Translations under genes and position numbers: made by a program
Origin: JAFNAG01 sp963824985
Lineage (GTDB): Bacteria > Acidobacteriota > UBA6911
Reading direction: 5' to 3'
DNA: 64,000 bases
NCBI GenBank assembly: GCA_963824985.1
Contig: CAWGRQ010000044.1
Coordinates: 1 to 64,000, forward strand
Shown: one piece after another, positions 18,552 to 26,872 of the stretch
Numbering within the stretch: position 1 is the first letter of the stretch
Layout of the letters: each line of letters starts with the position of its first letter
The notes under the pieces: model-generated
What the model saw: only the letters and a program-made list of their open reading frames with translations
The model's database searches: none
Told to the model about the DNA's origin: nothing

Positions 18552-20774
18552 ATGATCGGCACCCGTATCCTGCACCGCTTCGTCTATCTGTCTCTTTTGC
18601 TGCCGGCACTGGCGTTCCGTCCGCAACCGTCCCCCTTCGTACCGCCGGAATCATCAACCCTGGCGGATCAGGTCACCATCAGGAGGGATATCTACGGCAT
18701 CCCTCACATCCTGGCCAAAACGGAGGAAGCTGCCGCTTTCGGGTTTGGGTATGCCCAAGCCGAAGATCATTGTCTGGTGATCGCGAGGGCGCTGGTAAGT
18801 GCGCGGGGCGAAGAAGCCCGATACTTCGGGACCGGCATGGAAAGCGACCTGTTGCTCCGGCTTTATGACAATCTCAGTATGTCCGAGCAGGATCTCCGCC
18901 GCGTCAGTGCCGTGTACCGTCAGATCGTCAACGCTTACGCCGCGGGCCTCAATCGCTACGTGGAGCAACACCGTAACGAACTGCCTCCCTGGATCCCCAC
19001 CTTCACAGGCGTGGATGTCATGGCCAGCCGACGAGCCGGGGCTATCCGCTCGACTTTTTCGCAAGCGACAGTCAGGGCTTTGCAGCGGAAGTATCCGACG
19101 ACCGGGAAAACGGGAGCGGGCCGGGAATCGGACTGCATTGCCATTCCCGACGATTCGGACACGGACCCGCGGCCGGATTTTGACGCCCCGGGCTCCAACG
19201 CCCTGGCGCTGTCCGGATCGCGGACCACGACCGGATCCCCCATTCTGCTCGGCAATCCTCACCTGAATTGGTCCTCACTCTATTGGGAGGCACAGGTGAC
19301 GGTCCCGGGCAAGATCAACTTTTTCGGCTCGACCCTGGCAGGTATTCCCGTGCTGCGCGCGGGATTCAACGAACACCTGGGATGGGTCACAACCAACAAT
19401 TCGCCGGACGTGTTGGATGTCTTTGCTCTACCCCTCGATCCTGAACAGACCGATCACTACCTTTTCAAGGGCAGGTCGCGTCCGCTGGTCAAAAGGGAGG
19501 TCTCCGTCGAGGTCAGTGGCGAGGACGGAACGTTGCGCCGGGAAACCAGGACTTTCTGGGAATCGCACCTGGGAAAAATTCTCTATCGTTCAGCGGACCG
19601 GGCATTCGCCGTCTGTTCCACACAACTGGACGCGTTCCACTATTACGAGGGGTTTTACCTGCTCAGCAAAACCCGCAATCTGAAGGAATTCCTCGCGGTG
19701 ATGGACAAAAACCTGGTGCCAACTTCAAACTTCACATATGCCGACGCCGCAGGCAACATCCTGTACCTATGGAATGCGAAAATCGCGGAGCGCCCCGATG
19801 ACGGGACGGACTACAGTCTCGACGTGCCCGCCGGGACGGACAAGTATGTCTGGAAACGATTCGTCAAACCTGCCCGGTTTCCCCGGTTGCTGAATCCCGG
19901 CGGCGGCTACATCCAGAACTGCAACAATCCGCCATGGTATACATCACTGCGCGATCCGTTGGATCCGGCGAAGTACCATGATTATCTGGAGGAATCGAGG
20001 GACCTCGCTTTGAGACCGCAAATGGCATTGGAGATGATCGAGTCTCGGGGGAAATTTTCGTTGGACGATGTGATCAAGCTCAAATTCAATACCAGGATGC
20101 TCCTGGCGGATCGGGTCAAGCCGGCACTTACGGAGGCTATCCGCGCATCGGCGTCGCCTTCGGCGGATCTGCTGCAGGGTCTCAAGGTTCTCGAGGCCTG
20201 GGACAACCGGGTAGCTGCCGACAGTCGCGGCGCAGTGCTTTTCCAGAGGTTTTGGGACACTTACAGCCAGGGCCGGGCAGAACCATTCGGAGTGCCCTGG
20301 GATCCGCACCTCCCAGGCACTACCCCCTCAGGCCTGTCCGACGTTCCTTCCGCCCTCAGGATCTTTGAAGATGCCATTCGCTGGACCAGGCAGCGGTTCG
20401 GTTCAGAGGGAATAGCCTGGGGGGATGTACACCGGTTCAGGTTTGGCGCGCTGGACCTGCCGGCCGATGGCGCGAGCGGGACGTATGGACTTTTCCGCGT
20501 CGTGCGTTTCACGGAGATGCCCGATGGCAAACGGGTCGCAGGTCAGGTGCAGGGGAACGACCTTCCACTCGGCTTCGGCGATGGCTGGGTAATTGCAGTG
20601 GAATTCTCCAGACCAATTAAAGCCTATTCCGTCCTGGCCTATGGCCAGACGACTCTCTCCGAATCGCAACACAGTTCGGATCAGATTCGGCTGTTCGCCG
20701 ATCATCAGTTGCGGCCGATCTGGTTTACGGAAGCCGAAATCATCGCTCATCTGGAGCGTGAATACACACCTTAG
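18552..20774 (+). CDS. Secreted penicillin-acylase-family Ntn hydrolase (aculeacin/AHL acylase-like)
   Basis: A 740-residue precursor. A signal peptide covers about residues 1-25. The alpha-chain region contains RDIYGIPHILAKTEEAAAFG and GYAQAEDHC, diagnostic of the penicillin amidase fold. Ser215 in PGSNALALSG would be the N-terminal nucleophile of the beta chain after autocatalytic removal of a linker, and GNPHLNW supports an acylase of the PvdQ/aculeacin type. Such enzymes hydrolyse amide-linked acyl chains, including acyl-homoserine lactones, lipopeptides and beta-lactams; the substrate is open. The stop codon lies inside the left arm of the inverted repeat at 20771. It has its own spacer of 164 bases from the GNAT gene. 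Confidence 0.88.
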   Translation: MIGTRILHRFVYLSLLLPALAFRPQPSPFVPPESSTLADQVTIRRDIYGIPHILAKTEEAAAFGFGYAQAEDHCLVIARALVSARGEEARYFGTGMESDLLLRLYDNLSMSEQDLRRVSAVYRQIVNAYAAGLNRYVEQHRNELPPWIPTFTGVDVMASRRAGAIRSTFSQATVRALQRKYPTTGKTGAGRESDCIAIPDDSDTDPRPDFDAPGSNALALSGSRTTTGSPILLGNPHLNWSSLYWEAQVTVPGKINFFGSTLAGIPVLRAGFNEHLGWVTTNNSPDVLDVFALPLDPEQTDHYLFKGRSRPLVKREVSVEVSGEDGTLRRETRTFWESHLGKILYRSADRAFAVCSTQLDAFHYYEGFYLLSKTRNLKEFLAVMDKNLVPTSNFTYADAAGNILYLWNAKIAERPDDGTDYSLDVPAGTDKYVWKRFVKPARFPRLLNPGGGYIQNCNNPPWYTSLRDPLDPAKYHDYLEESRDLALRPQMALEMIESRGKFSLDDVIKLKFNTRMLLADRVKPALTEAIRASASPSADLLQGLKVLEAWDNRVAADSRGAVLFQRFWDTYSQGRAEPFGVPWDPHLPGTTPSGLSDVPSALRIFEDAIRWTRQRFGSEGIAWGDVHRFRFGALDLPADGASGTYGLFRVVRFTEMPDGKRVAGQVQGNDLPLGFGDGWVIAVEFSRPIKAYSVLAYGQTTLSESQHSSDQIRLFADHQLRPIWFTEAEIIAHLEREYTP

Positions 20775-21038
20775 GGCTCGCGCAGAAATAACTTCACATT
20801 CTGCTGCCGTCTCTCCAGCTTGCAGACAGGGCGCAGAAGCAGCATAGGAATACAGCAAGCTGGAGAGCCGGCAGCCCTGCGGGGCGCGGCGGCGGACGGG
20901 CATCTGCGGCGTTGCCGCTCCTCGATGATGTCACCACATCGCCTGCGTCGCGGCGCCTGGCATCTGCCCGCCCCAGGAGCACCGCAGGTGCGACGGTGCT
21001 CGCGCCAGAATGCGAAGTTATTTCTGCGCGAACCCTTA
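20771..21038. mobile_element. MITE-like element with 33-bp terminal inverted repeats
   Basis: The ends 20771-20803 and 21006-21038 are inverted repeats matching at about 30 of 33 positions (shared core GCAGAAATAACTTC). Directly inside, 20804-20823 and 20855-20874 form a second inverted pair (19 of 20 matching, core CTCTCCAGCTTGC). The 268-base unit has no open frame with a recognisable product. It sits between the converging acylase and motB genes, and its left end supplies the acylase stop codon. No target-site duplication is visible. It may be a miniature transposable element or a REP-type folded repeat that also ends transcription. Confidence 0.6.
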
Positions 21039-21120
21039 GTTTATCAATACGGCAACATGTTTTTCAGGACCCGGATTAACGCAGGCCAACGCGCCTGGGG
21101 GCCAGCAGCAAAGTGGGCTT

Positions 21121-21143
21121 GTTATTTCGTGACAGACCCTTAG
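21121..21143 (-). repeat. Third, partial copy of the repeat end, at the motB stop
   Basis: Read on the minus strand this segment (CTAAGGGTCTGTCACGAAATAAC region) shares TAAGGGT and GAAATAAC with the terminal repeats of the neighbouring element, and the motB stop codon lies within it. It suggests that the element family has inserted or expanded more than once in this 365-base spacer, or that 20771-21143 is one composite unit. Confidence 0.45.
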
Positions 21144-21997
21144 TTGGAGGACGGGCCGCGGAGTGATCGCGGCTCGCCGTGGGAAAAAATGGAGTTCATG
21201 ATGACGATATCGATGCGTCGGTTGCGCGCCCGTCCCTCCGCCGTCTTGTTGTCGTCGATCGGGCGGGTTTCGGCATAGCCGCTGGCGGACATTTTTTCGG
21301 GCGTGAATCCGAAATGCTGGATCAAATAAGAAATGACCGTGGTGGCCCGCTTCGTCGACAATTCCCAGTTGTCCGCAAACCGCAGGTTATGGATCGGCAC
21401 GTCATCGGTGTGCCCTTCAATCCTGATGTCATTATCGATGGCGACCAGTTGCTGCGCCAGAGCATCCATTAGTTGCCGCCCGTCGGATCTGAGTTGATCG
21501 GATCCCGAGTCAAAACATGCGCCGTCCCCAAGGCTGATCACCAGGCCGCGATTATCCATGCGAGTCCTGACCTTGCTCGTCATAGCCCGGGCCTTTACGA
21601 TGGCTTCGACATTTTGTCGGATCTTTCCGAGCGTAATGATCTCCCCCTGCGGCAGCGCATCATGCACAAAATTGGTTTTGAGATCATTGAGATTCCGGAT
21701 TGAATATTCCGCAATCGCCTTTTCCTTGGGAACTGTCACATTTTCCACCAGGTCCTTGCTGAGGGCGGAACCCGCGCCGTTGCCGCTGCTGATGCTCAGG
21801 GTATCGCTGCCGGTGGGAAAGACCGGGCTGTTAAATGAGGCCCGCATGGAAAGCACCATCCGGCCCATCTTCTGGGCATCGATATTCGAGATGGCATACA
21901 TCGTGGTGAAAAAGGCGAAAAGCAGCGTGATGAAGTCCGCATAGGATACCAGCCACCGTTCATGATTCGCGTGTTCAGGGGGCTTCTTCTTGCGCAC
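21140..21997 (-). CDS. motB: Flagellar stator protein MotB
   Basis: A 285-residue protein. After a short basic N-terminus comes the single membrane helix with the proton-carrying aspartate in SYADFITLLFAFF (Asp21). The C-terminal OmpA-like peptidoglycan-binding domain includes IRIEGHTDDVPIHNLRFADNWELSTKRA and RPIDDNKTAEGRARNRRIDI. MotB anchors the stator to the cell wall around the rotor. Its start is 13 bases after the motA stop, giving flbD-motA-motB. Its stop lies inside a repeat end. Confidence 0.95.
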   Translation of the reverse strand: MRKKKPPEHANHERWLVSYADFITLLFAFFTTMYAISNIDAQKMGRMVLSMRASFNSPVFPTGSDTLSISSGNGAGSALSKDLVENVTVPKEKAIAEYSIRNLNDLKTNFVHDALPQGEIITLGKIRQNVEAIVKARAMTSKVRTRMDNRGLVISLGDGACFDSGSDQLRSDGRQLMDALAQQLVAIDNDIRIEGHTDDVPIHNLRFADNWELSTKRATTVISYLIQHFGFTPEKMSASGYAETRPIDDNKTAEGRARNRRIDIVIMNSIFSHGEPRSLRGPSSN

Positions 21998-22009
21998 GGC
22001 TACTCCCGG

Positions 22010-22810
22010 TTAGGCCGCCTTGGTCTGAGATCCGGAGGAGGACTCTTTCGGCAGGGTCTCTTGATCTTTCTGGGTCAGGAAACTCTTGAGCTTGTCTTCG
22101 ATCAGCCGAGGATTCTCCCCCTCGAGGATGGAGATCACCCCCGCGAGGATGATCTCCTTGGCGATCATGTCCGCCCGGTGGCGAAGCTTCAGCTTGCCCG
22201 CAATCGGGAAATACACAACGTTGGCAAGTGTCACCCCGTACACCGTCGCCACGAAAGCCACGGCGATCCCACCTCCCAGCTTGCTCGGGTCGGTGAGATT
22301 CTCCATCACGTGAATCAGACCGAGCACGGCTCCGATGATACCGATGGTCGGGGAATATCCGCCCGCTGCCTCCCAGAACTTGATCGGATGTTCGCCTTCC
22401 TCCTCCATATTGGTCATTTCCATTTCCATGGTCTCGCGCAGCGTCTTGGGCTCGATACCGTCGACCGCCATGTTGAGGGCTTTTTTGAGGAAGGGATCGG
22501 ATGCATTTTCCGTGTCGCTTTCGAGCGAGATGATGCCCTGCCGGCGCGCCTTGTTGGCGTAGCGGATGATTTCGGCGATGATCTCCTTGTTGTTGACTTT
22601 GGGGGCGATGAAGGCTTTGCCGACCGACTTCATGCTGGTAAGAAAAACCGAGAGCGGGAATTGGACCATGCAGGCGCCGAAGGTTCCGCCGATGACGATG
22701 AGAGCGGCCGTCTCCTGGAGGATCGATTCGATCTTTCCCCCTTCGAGAGCCTGTCCGCCCAGGATCGCCCCGAACGCCAGCAATAGTCCCAGGATTGTAG
22801 ATATATCCAT
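22010..22810 (-). CDS. motA: Flagellar stator protein MotA
   Basis: A 266-residue, four-helix inner-membrane protein. The start MDISTILGLLLAFGAI is typical. The cytoplasmic loop carries charged residues that contact FliG, and helix 3 has the conserved proline in GYSPTIGIIGAVLGLIHVM. Helix 4 (GIAVAFVATVYGVTLANVVYFPIAGKL) is complete. MotA5-MotB2 complexes conduct protons to rotate the motor. The C-terminus (KESSSGSQTKAA) is an unstructured tail. It is followed by motB and preceded by flbD. Confidence 0.96.
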   Translation of the reverse strand: MDISTILGLLLAFGAILGGQALEGGKIESILQETAALIVIGGTFGACMVQFPLSVFLTSMKSVGKAFIAPKVNNKEIIAEIIRYANKARRQGIISLESDTENASDPFLKKALNMAVDGIEPKTLRETMEMEMTNMEEEGEHPIKFWEAAGGYSPTIGIIGAVLGLIHVMENLTDPSKLGGGIAVAFVATVYGVTLANVVYFPIAGKLKLRHRADMIAKEIILAGVISILEGENPRLIEDKLKSFLTQKDQETLPKESSSGSQTKAA

Positions 22811-22834
22811 TCACGTCCCTTGGCAGCGGTTACT

Positions 22835-23056
22835 TCACACTTTGGCCAGACGGCGTTCATACTCCGCATGCACCAGACCGGCCACCATCCGGCGATAGCA
22901 GACCACTTTATCGATGATCTCCGCCATACGATCGCTCACCACCACCTTGTCATTGTTAGTCAAGGTGATAATCGTATCGGGAGTCTCCTCTATGTACTCG
23001 ATCAGATCGCAATTAAGAACGATCTGCTGGCCATTAATCTTGGTCAACTGAATCAT
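22835..23056 (-). CDS. flbD: FlbD-family small flagellar protein
   Basis: A 73-residue protein matching the short FlbD/SwrD family found upstream of motA in many bacteria (MIQLTKINGQQIVLNCDLIE, then TPDTIITLTNNDKVVV). In Bacillus SwrD increases stator power for swarming. The family must not be confused with the Caulobacter transcription factor FlbD. It is the first gene of flbD-motA-motB and lies 25 bases before motA. Confidence 0.88.
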   Translation of the reverse strand: MIQLTKINGQQIVLNCDLIEYIEETPDTIITLTNNDKVVVSDRMAEIIDKVVCYRRMVAGLVHAEYERRLAKV

Positions 23057-23088
23057 GAATCTCCGCCCGTATGGTGAGCCAGTGGGAT

Positions 23089-23116
23089 ATATCGGCGGCG
23101 AGGGCGGAATCCGTTA
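23089..23116 (-). promoter_or_regulatory. Possible sigma28-type promoter before flbD-motA-motB
   Basis: On the minus strand TAAC (23113-23116) and GCCGATAT (23089-23096) are 16 bases apart, resembling the FliA consensus TAAA-N15-GCCGATAA. The TAA of the -35 part is also the stop codon of the upstream cytidylyltransferase gene, so chance similarity is possible. Stator genes are classical late, FliA-dependent genes, which supports it. Confidence 0.4.
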
Positions 23117-23812
23117 GGGTGCGCACCGGTAAATTGGGGTCGGGAGACCTTCCAGATAGGTCAGCAGGGGGATGGGGGGGCCATGTTCGGGGATTCTGTG
23201 GATTATTTCCTCAACCGCCACCAGGTCCTCGGGAGTATCGACGGTAATCCTCACATCGGGGAGTTGCAGTGACAGGGGCGGGTCGGGAAATGCGGTGCGG
23301 AATTCTTCGCGATGCTCCTTGATGTAGATCGTAACATGCTCCCGATGATGCGGCAGGAGGCCGAGATGATCCACGCGCGCCAGCGCTGCCCGGGTCACGG
23401 CTTCCGTCGCCGCGCCCACGGGCAGCTGTCTCTCCATGCAGTAGTCCAGGTTTTCCGCCCGCAGTTTCGCCACGATGCGATTCACCGATCCGATATCGAT
23501 GAGCGGGTTATCGGCCGTAGCCCGGACAATGATATCCGGGCGGAACCGGTCGGCCGCCTGGCAAAACCGGGCCAGGACATCGCGGTCCGGCCCCCGGAAG
23601 CACTCCACACCCAATCGTCGGGCCTCTTCGGCCACCCGCTCATCCTCGTTGCGAAGCGTGGTCAGGACGACTGTCCCGTCCAGGGAACCGGCGGCCCGGA
23701 GCCGCTCCACAGCCCGTTCCAGGATCGACTTGCCCTGAATCTGCATCAGGACCTTTCCCGGGAGGCGCGTGCTTTCCATACGGGCTTGAAGGAATGCCAG
23801 AGTCAGTACCAC
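23114..23812 (-). CDS. SpsF-like cytidylyltransferase (nonulosonic acid or related sugar activation)
   Basis: A 232-residue nucleotidyltransferase-fold protein. Its N-terminus LAFLQARMESTRLPGKVL carries the nucleotide signature of the CMP-sugar synthetase-like SpsF family, followed by GPDRDVLARF and IVRATADNPLID. Relatives lie in spore-coat polysaccharide and flagellin glycosylation clusters, usually next to a NeuB homologue, and probably activate a sugar acid with CMP. Here it is the last gene of the cluster that contains a NeuB-like synthase. A canonical NeuA is absent from the window, so this is the best candidate for the activating enzyme. Confidence 0.82.
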   Translation of the reverse strand: MVLTLAFLQARMESTRLPGKVLMQIQGKSILERAVERLRAAGSLDGTVVLTTLRNEDERVAEEARRLGVECFRGPDRDVLARFCQAADRFRPDIIVRATADNPLIDIGSVNRIVAKLRAENLDYCMERQLPVGAATEAVTRAALARVDHLGLLPHHREHVTIYIKEHREEFRTAFPDPPLSLQLPDVRITVDTPEDLVAVEEIIHRIPEHGPPIPLLTYLEGLPTPIYRCAP

Positions 23813-23894
23813 AACGGCAGTATCTCCTTACATAAACCGGATCCAGGACTTGCTGCCGATGTTCTCCCCGCCCTGGTGGCAAACTGAGGTATCG

Positions 23895-25115
23895 TCACTG
23901 CGGTGCCTCCGAAATCCCGGATTTGCGTGCTTCCTTCACCGCGGTCCGCAGGCTGCTCGCCACCCATTCGACCTGTTCACGGGTCAGGTCAGGATATAGC
24001 GGCAGGCTGAGGAGGCGCCGGCCCAGTGACTCCGTCATCTTCAGGTCTGCATACGGCAGCGCGAGGCTCCGGTAAAAGGAAAACTCGTGCACCGGCGGGT
24101 AATGGACACTCGATTGAACCCCCAGATTTCTGAGTCGCTCCATTATGCGCGATCGTTCGATCCCCTCATCCAGTACGATCGCGAAGAGGTGGTGGGAAGA
24201 AATCCCAGGATGATCCGCAAACGGAAGGGTCCAGGGCCCTTCTCCGTCCAGCAGTTCGCGGTACCAGGCGATACGCTCCTCCCGGCGGCGATTCAATTCA
24301 TCCAGAGACGCCAATTGCACCCTGAGAACCGCGGCGCGCACATCATCCAGCCGGAAATTAAAGCCGGCCTCCGTCACATCATACGAAAACTGGTGTCCCA
24401 GGTACCGGTCCCAGGTCAGCGAGCTCATGCCATGAGAACGCAGGGCACGGAGTCGTTCGGCCAGCGCGTTACTTGAAGTCGTGACCATTCCACCTTCACC
24501 GCAGGTCAGATTCTTGTTGCCGAAAAAACTGAAGCACCCCGCGTCCCCCCAGGTACCGCAAGCCTTTCCCTTCCACCTGGCTCCCGGCGCGTGGGCGGCG
24601 TCTTCCACAACCCACAGCCCGTGGCGCCGGGCCAGGTCCATAATGACGTCCATGGAGGAGGGATACCCGCCGTAGTGCATGACACAGATGCCGCGGGTGC
24701 GCGGGGTGATCGCCCGTTCCAGGGCTTCAGGCGAGACCAGAAGGGAGTCCGCGGATGCGACATCCACGAAGCGCGGAACGCCACCGGCATGCCAGATGCA
24801 GTTTGCGGCCGCGACAAAAGTTAGAGACGGGGTGAGAACTTCATCTCCCTGTTGCAGACCGAGAGCCGCGAAGGAGAGATGAAGAGCGGCCGTACCGCTG
24901 GAGACGGCAATCGCGTGCGCCACTCCGAGATAGGACGCAAACTCGGCCTCCAGCTGGCGAGCCACAGGGCCGTAGGTCCACCAACCGGAGCGCAGCACTT
25001 CGGCGGCGGCGGCCACCTCCTGCTCGGCAAAACTGGGCGCACTTAACGGGACGCGCCAGTCAGGAGAGATCGAAGGCTTCGGGTCGATTCTGGAATTCCT
25101 GTTGGGCAAGTTCAT
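23895..25115 (-). CDS. DegT/DnrJ/EryC1-family PLP-dependent sugar aminotransferase
   Basis: With the ATG at 25115 the protein has 406 residues and begins shortly before VPLSAPSFAEQEVAAAAEVL, where the family alignment starts. The PLP-binding lysine is in FFGNKNLTCGEGGM, preceded by VVEDAAHAPGARW (PLP-ring Asp) and AIAVSSGTAALHLSF (phosphate loop). The enzyme transfers an amino group from glutamate to a 4-keto NDP-sugar, the step done by LegC or PseC in nonulosonic acid pathways. An open frame extends 52 codons further upstream but is low-complexity and overlaps the preceding gene, so I excluded it. Start overlaps the nucleotidyltransferase gene by 56 bases. Confidence 0.88.
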   Translation of the reverse strand: MNLPNRNSRIDPKPSISPDWRVPLSAPSFAEQEVAAAAEVLRSGWWTYGPVARQLEAEFASYLGVAHAIAVSSGTAALHLSFAALGLQQGDEVLTPSLTFVAAANCIWHAGGVPRFVDVASADSLLVSPEALERAITPRTRGICVMHYGGYPSSMDVIMDLARRHGLWVVEDAAHAPGARWKGKACGTWGDAGCFSFFGNKNLTCGEGGMVTTSSNALAERLRALRSHGMSSLTWDRYLGHQFSYDVTEAGFNFRLDDVRAAVLRVQLASLDELNRRREERIAWYRELLDGEGPWTLPFADHPGISSHHLFAIVLDEGIERSRIMERLRNLGVQSSVHYPPVHEFSFYRSLALPYADLKMTESLGRRLLSLPLYPDLTREQVEWVASSLRTAVKEARKSGISEAPQ

Positions 25116-25773
25116 GATCTTCTCGGCAGCCGATGTCGAACCAACAATCATCGGAATGGAAGCCCACGACCTTCTCACCGTTGTCCAGGAGGCGGAGCAC
25201 CAGATCAGGAAAATCGAGGTACTCGTCCCGGTTGATGTAACGGAGCACTCGCGGCTCGTATATGTAGACACCCATGCTGATATCGAAGGAGTAGCGGGGC
25301 TTTTCCCGATAGGCGATCAGTTCCCTCCGTTCATTGGTTTCCAGCACGCCCAGGTCGATGCGCACTTCCTTGCGGCGCGTGGCGATCGTGAGCGCCGCAT
25401 CTGCCGCCAGGTGGAAATCACGCAATGCCAGGTAATCAAGGGTCGTGAGCACATCTCCGTTCATGACCAAAAAAGTCTCATCCAACCCGTGAATCCTGGA
25501 CAGCGGACCGGCAGTGCCGAGCGGGGTCGATTCGCGCACATAGCTCAAATGCAATCCAGGGAGGTTGCGATGGCCGTTCTGGAAATAGGCTTCGATCAGT
25601 TCCCCAAGGTAACCGACCGACAGGCAGATGTCTCCGATCCCCTGGCTGAGCAGTTGCCGGATGATGATTTCGAGAACCGGCCGGTCCCCGATTGGGACCA
25701 GTGGCTTGGGAAATACCGTGGTATATGGCGCCAGCCGTGCGCCCCGTCCTCCTGCCAGAATGATTGCTTTCAT
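25060..25773 (-). CDS. Sugar-1-phosphate nucleotidyltransferase
   Basis: A 237-residue NTP_transferase-fold enzyme. The signature MKAIILAGGRGARLAPYT (residues 1-18) and FPKPLVPIGDRPVLE bind the nucleotide; FLVMNGDVLT holds the metal-binding Asp. The C-terminal half has DISMGVYIYEP and DIGCREDHELA. No CBS or hexapeptide domain is attached. It would form an NDP-sugar from a sugar-1-phosphate, as PtmE does for GDP-GlcN in legionaminic acid synthesis; the actual sugar is unknown. The ATG at 25773 has an excellent AAGGAGG sequence 6 bases upstream. Confidence 0.87.
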   Translation of the reverse strand: MKAIILAGGRGARLAPYTTVFPKPLVPIGDRPVLEIIIRQLLSQGIGDICLSVGYLGELIEAYFQNGHRNLPGLHLSYVRESTPLGTAGPLSRIHGLDETFLVMNGDVLTTLDYLALRDFHLAADAALTIATRRKEVRIDLGVLETNERRELIAYREKPRYSFDISMGVYIYEPRVLRYINRDEYLDFPDLVLRLLDNGEKVVGFHSDDCWFDIGCREDHELAQQEFQNRPEAFDLS

Positions 25774-25784
25774 GCGCGACCTCC

Positions 25785-26858
25785 TTAGGCCTCCGCCCAT
25801 GGGCCATGAGCCACCATGGAGCCGCGGGCTAATATCCCGGGCTCGGACGGCGGCATTCGCTCTTCCCCGGTTTTGACGTCCGCGGAGTAGGCCGCCCCGG
25901 GGGGCAGGAACAGCGCGGATTCATAGCAGGACATCAGCAGGCCATCGGCAAACTTGCCGATGGCGGGCCGCACCCGCCGCCCAAGACGCATCTCGATCAG
26001 CCATGCCGGAAAATCCGCCCCTGCGGCCATGGTGAGCGCAATGCCGCCGGAAAAGCGGGGATTGACCTCAAACACAGTCCCCTGATCCTGCTGCCACTTG
26101 CACTGGATGTTGGCCGGACCGCGGATTTGCAGCGCTTCGGCCACCTGAACCCCCAGGTTGATAATCGCCAGATTATTCCAGGTCTGCCCCCGATCGGTCA
26201 CTCCGGAGCGCACAACCAGCCGTTCCCGGGGCACGGCGCTAATGATGCGGCCCTGAAAGTCGGCGAGCACGTCGATGGTGAATTCGCGGCCGTGCAGGAA
26301 TTCCTGCACTACTGGATCCGGAACGTATTCGAGGAAAAACCGCAACTCCCTCTCATTGACAATGAGGTGGGCGCCGACGCTCCCGCGCCCCTGGCGCGGT
26401 TTGAGGAACAGAGGGTAGGCAAGCCGGGAAAAATCCAATTCATCGGGGAGCCAGGTGCGCGGTACGGAAATGCCTTTGCCGGCCAGGAAATTCGCCGTCC
26501 GGTGCTTGTCATTGCAGATCAGGCCTGTTTCCGCCCCGGAAACCGCCACCCGCACCCCCATCTCGAGAAAGGAGGCCGCCTGTGCACCAAAGAGCGGCAG
26601 CTCGTCGTCAATCGTGGGGATCAACAGGTGGATGCGTTCTTTGAAGCATATGGACTTGATGATGGGAATGTACCTCTCATCGGTCGTCAGCGGCACCAGG
26701 TAGTGGCGATGGCCAAAGTAGAGGCCTGGGCTGAGCGTGTTCATGTCCGATGTGATGACGTTCCCGCGCAGTCCAAGGCGTTTCAGAGCCTGCACGAATC
26801 CCTGGATAAGCGGCACGCGCCGGCTTGCGGCTGTAATAAGGATATTGATCTCGCGCAT
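25785..26858 (-). CDS. ATP-grasp ligase (CarB-like) in the sugar cluster
   Basis: A 357-residue ATP-grasp protein. The N-terminal pre-ATP-grasp domain begins INILITAASRRVPLIQGF. The ATP-grasp core has YPLFLKPRQGRGSVGAHLI, the hinge VVQEFLHGREFTIDV and the metal-binding VFEVNPRFSGGIALTMAAG near the C-terminus, so both catalytic acids and the Asn are present. ATP-grasp enzymes join a carboxylate to an amine through an acyl phosphate. In this cluster the likely substrate is the sugar acid or a derivative, but that is inference. Start chosen at 26858 behind GGGGAGGG. It overlaps neither neighbour but is 11 bases from the nucleotidyltransferase start. Confidence 0.82.
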   Translation of the reverse strand: MREINILITAASRRVPLIQGFVQALKRLGLRGNVITSDMNTLSPGLYFGHRHYLVPLTTDERYIPIIKSICFKERIHLLIPTIDDELPLFGAQAASFLEMGVRVAVSGAETGLICNDKHRTANFLAGKGISVPRTWLPDELDFSRLAYPLFLKPRQGRGSVGAHLIVNERELRFFLEYVPDPVVQEFLHGREFTIDVLADFQGRIISAVPRERLVVRSGVTDRGQTWNNLAIINLGVQVAEALQIRGPANIQCKWQQDQGTVFEVNPRFSGGIALTMAAGADFPAWLIEMRLGRRVRPAIGKFADGLLMSCYESALFLPPGAAYSADVKTGEERMPPSEPGILARGSMVAHGPWAEA

Positions 26859-26872
26859 CAGCTTCCCTCCCC

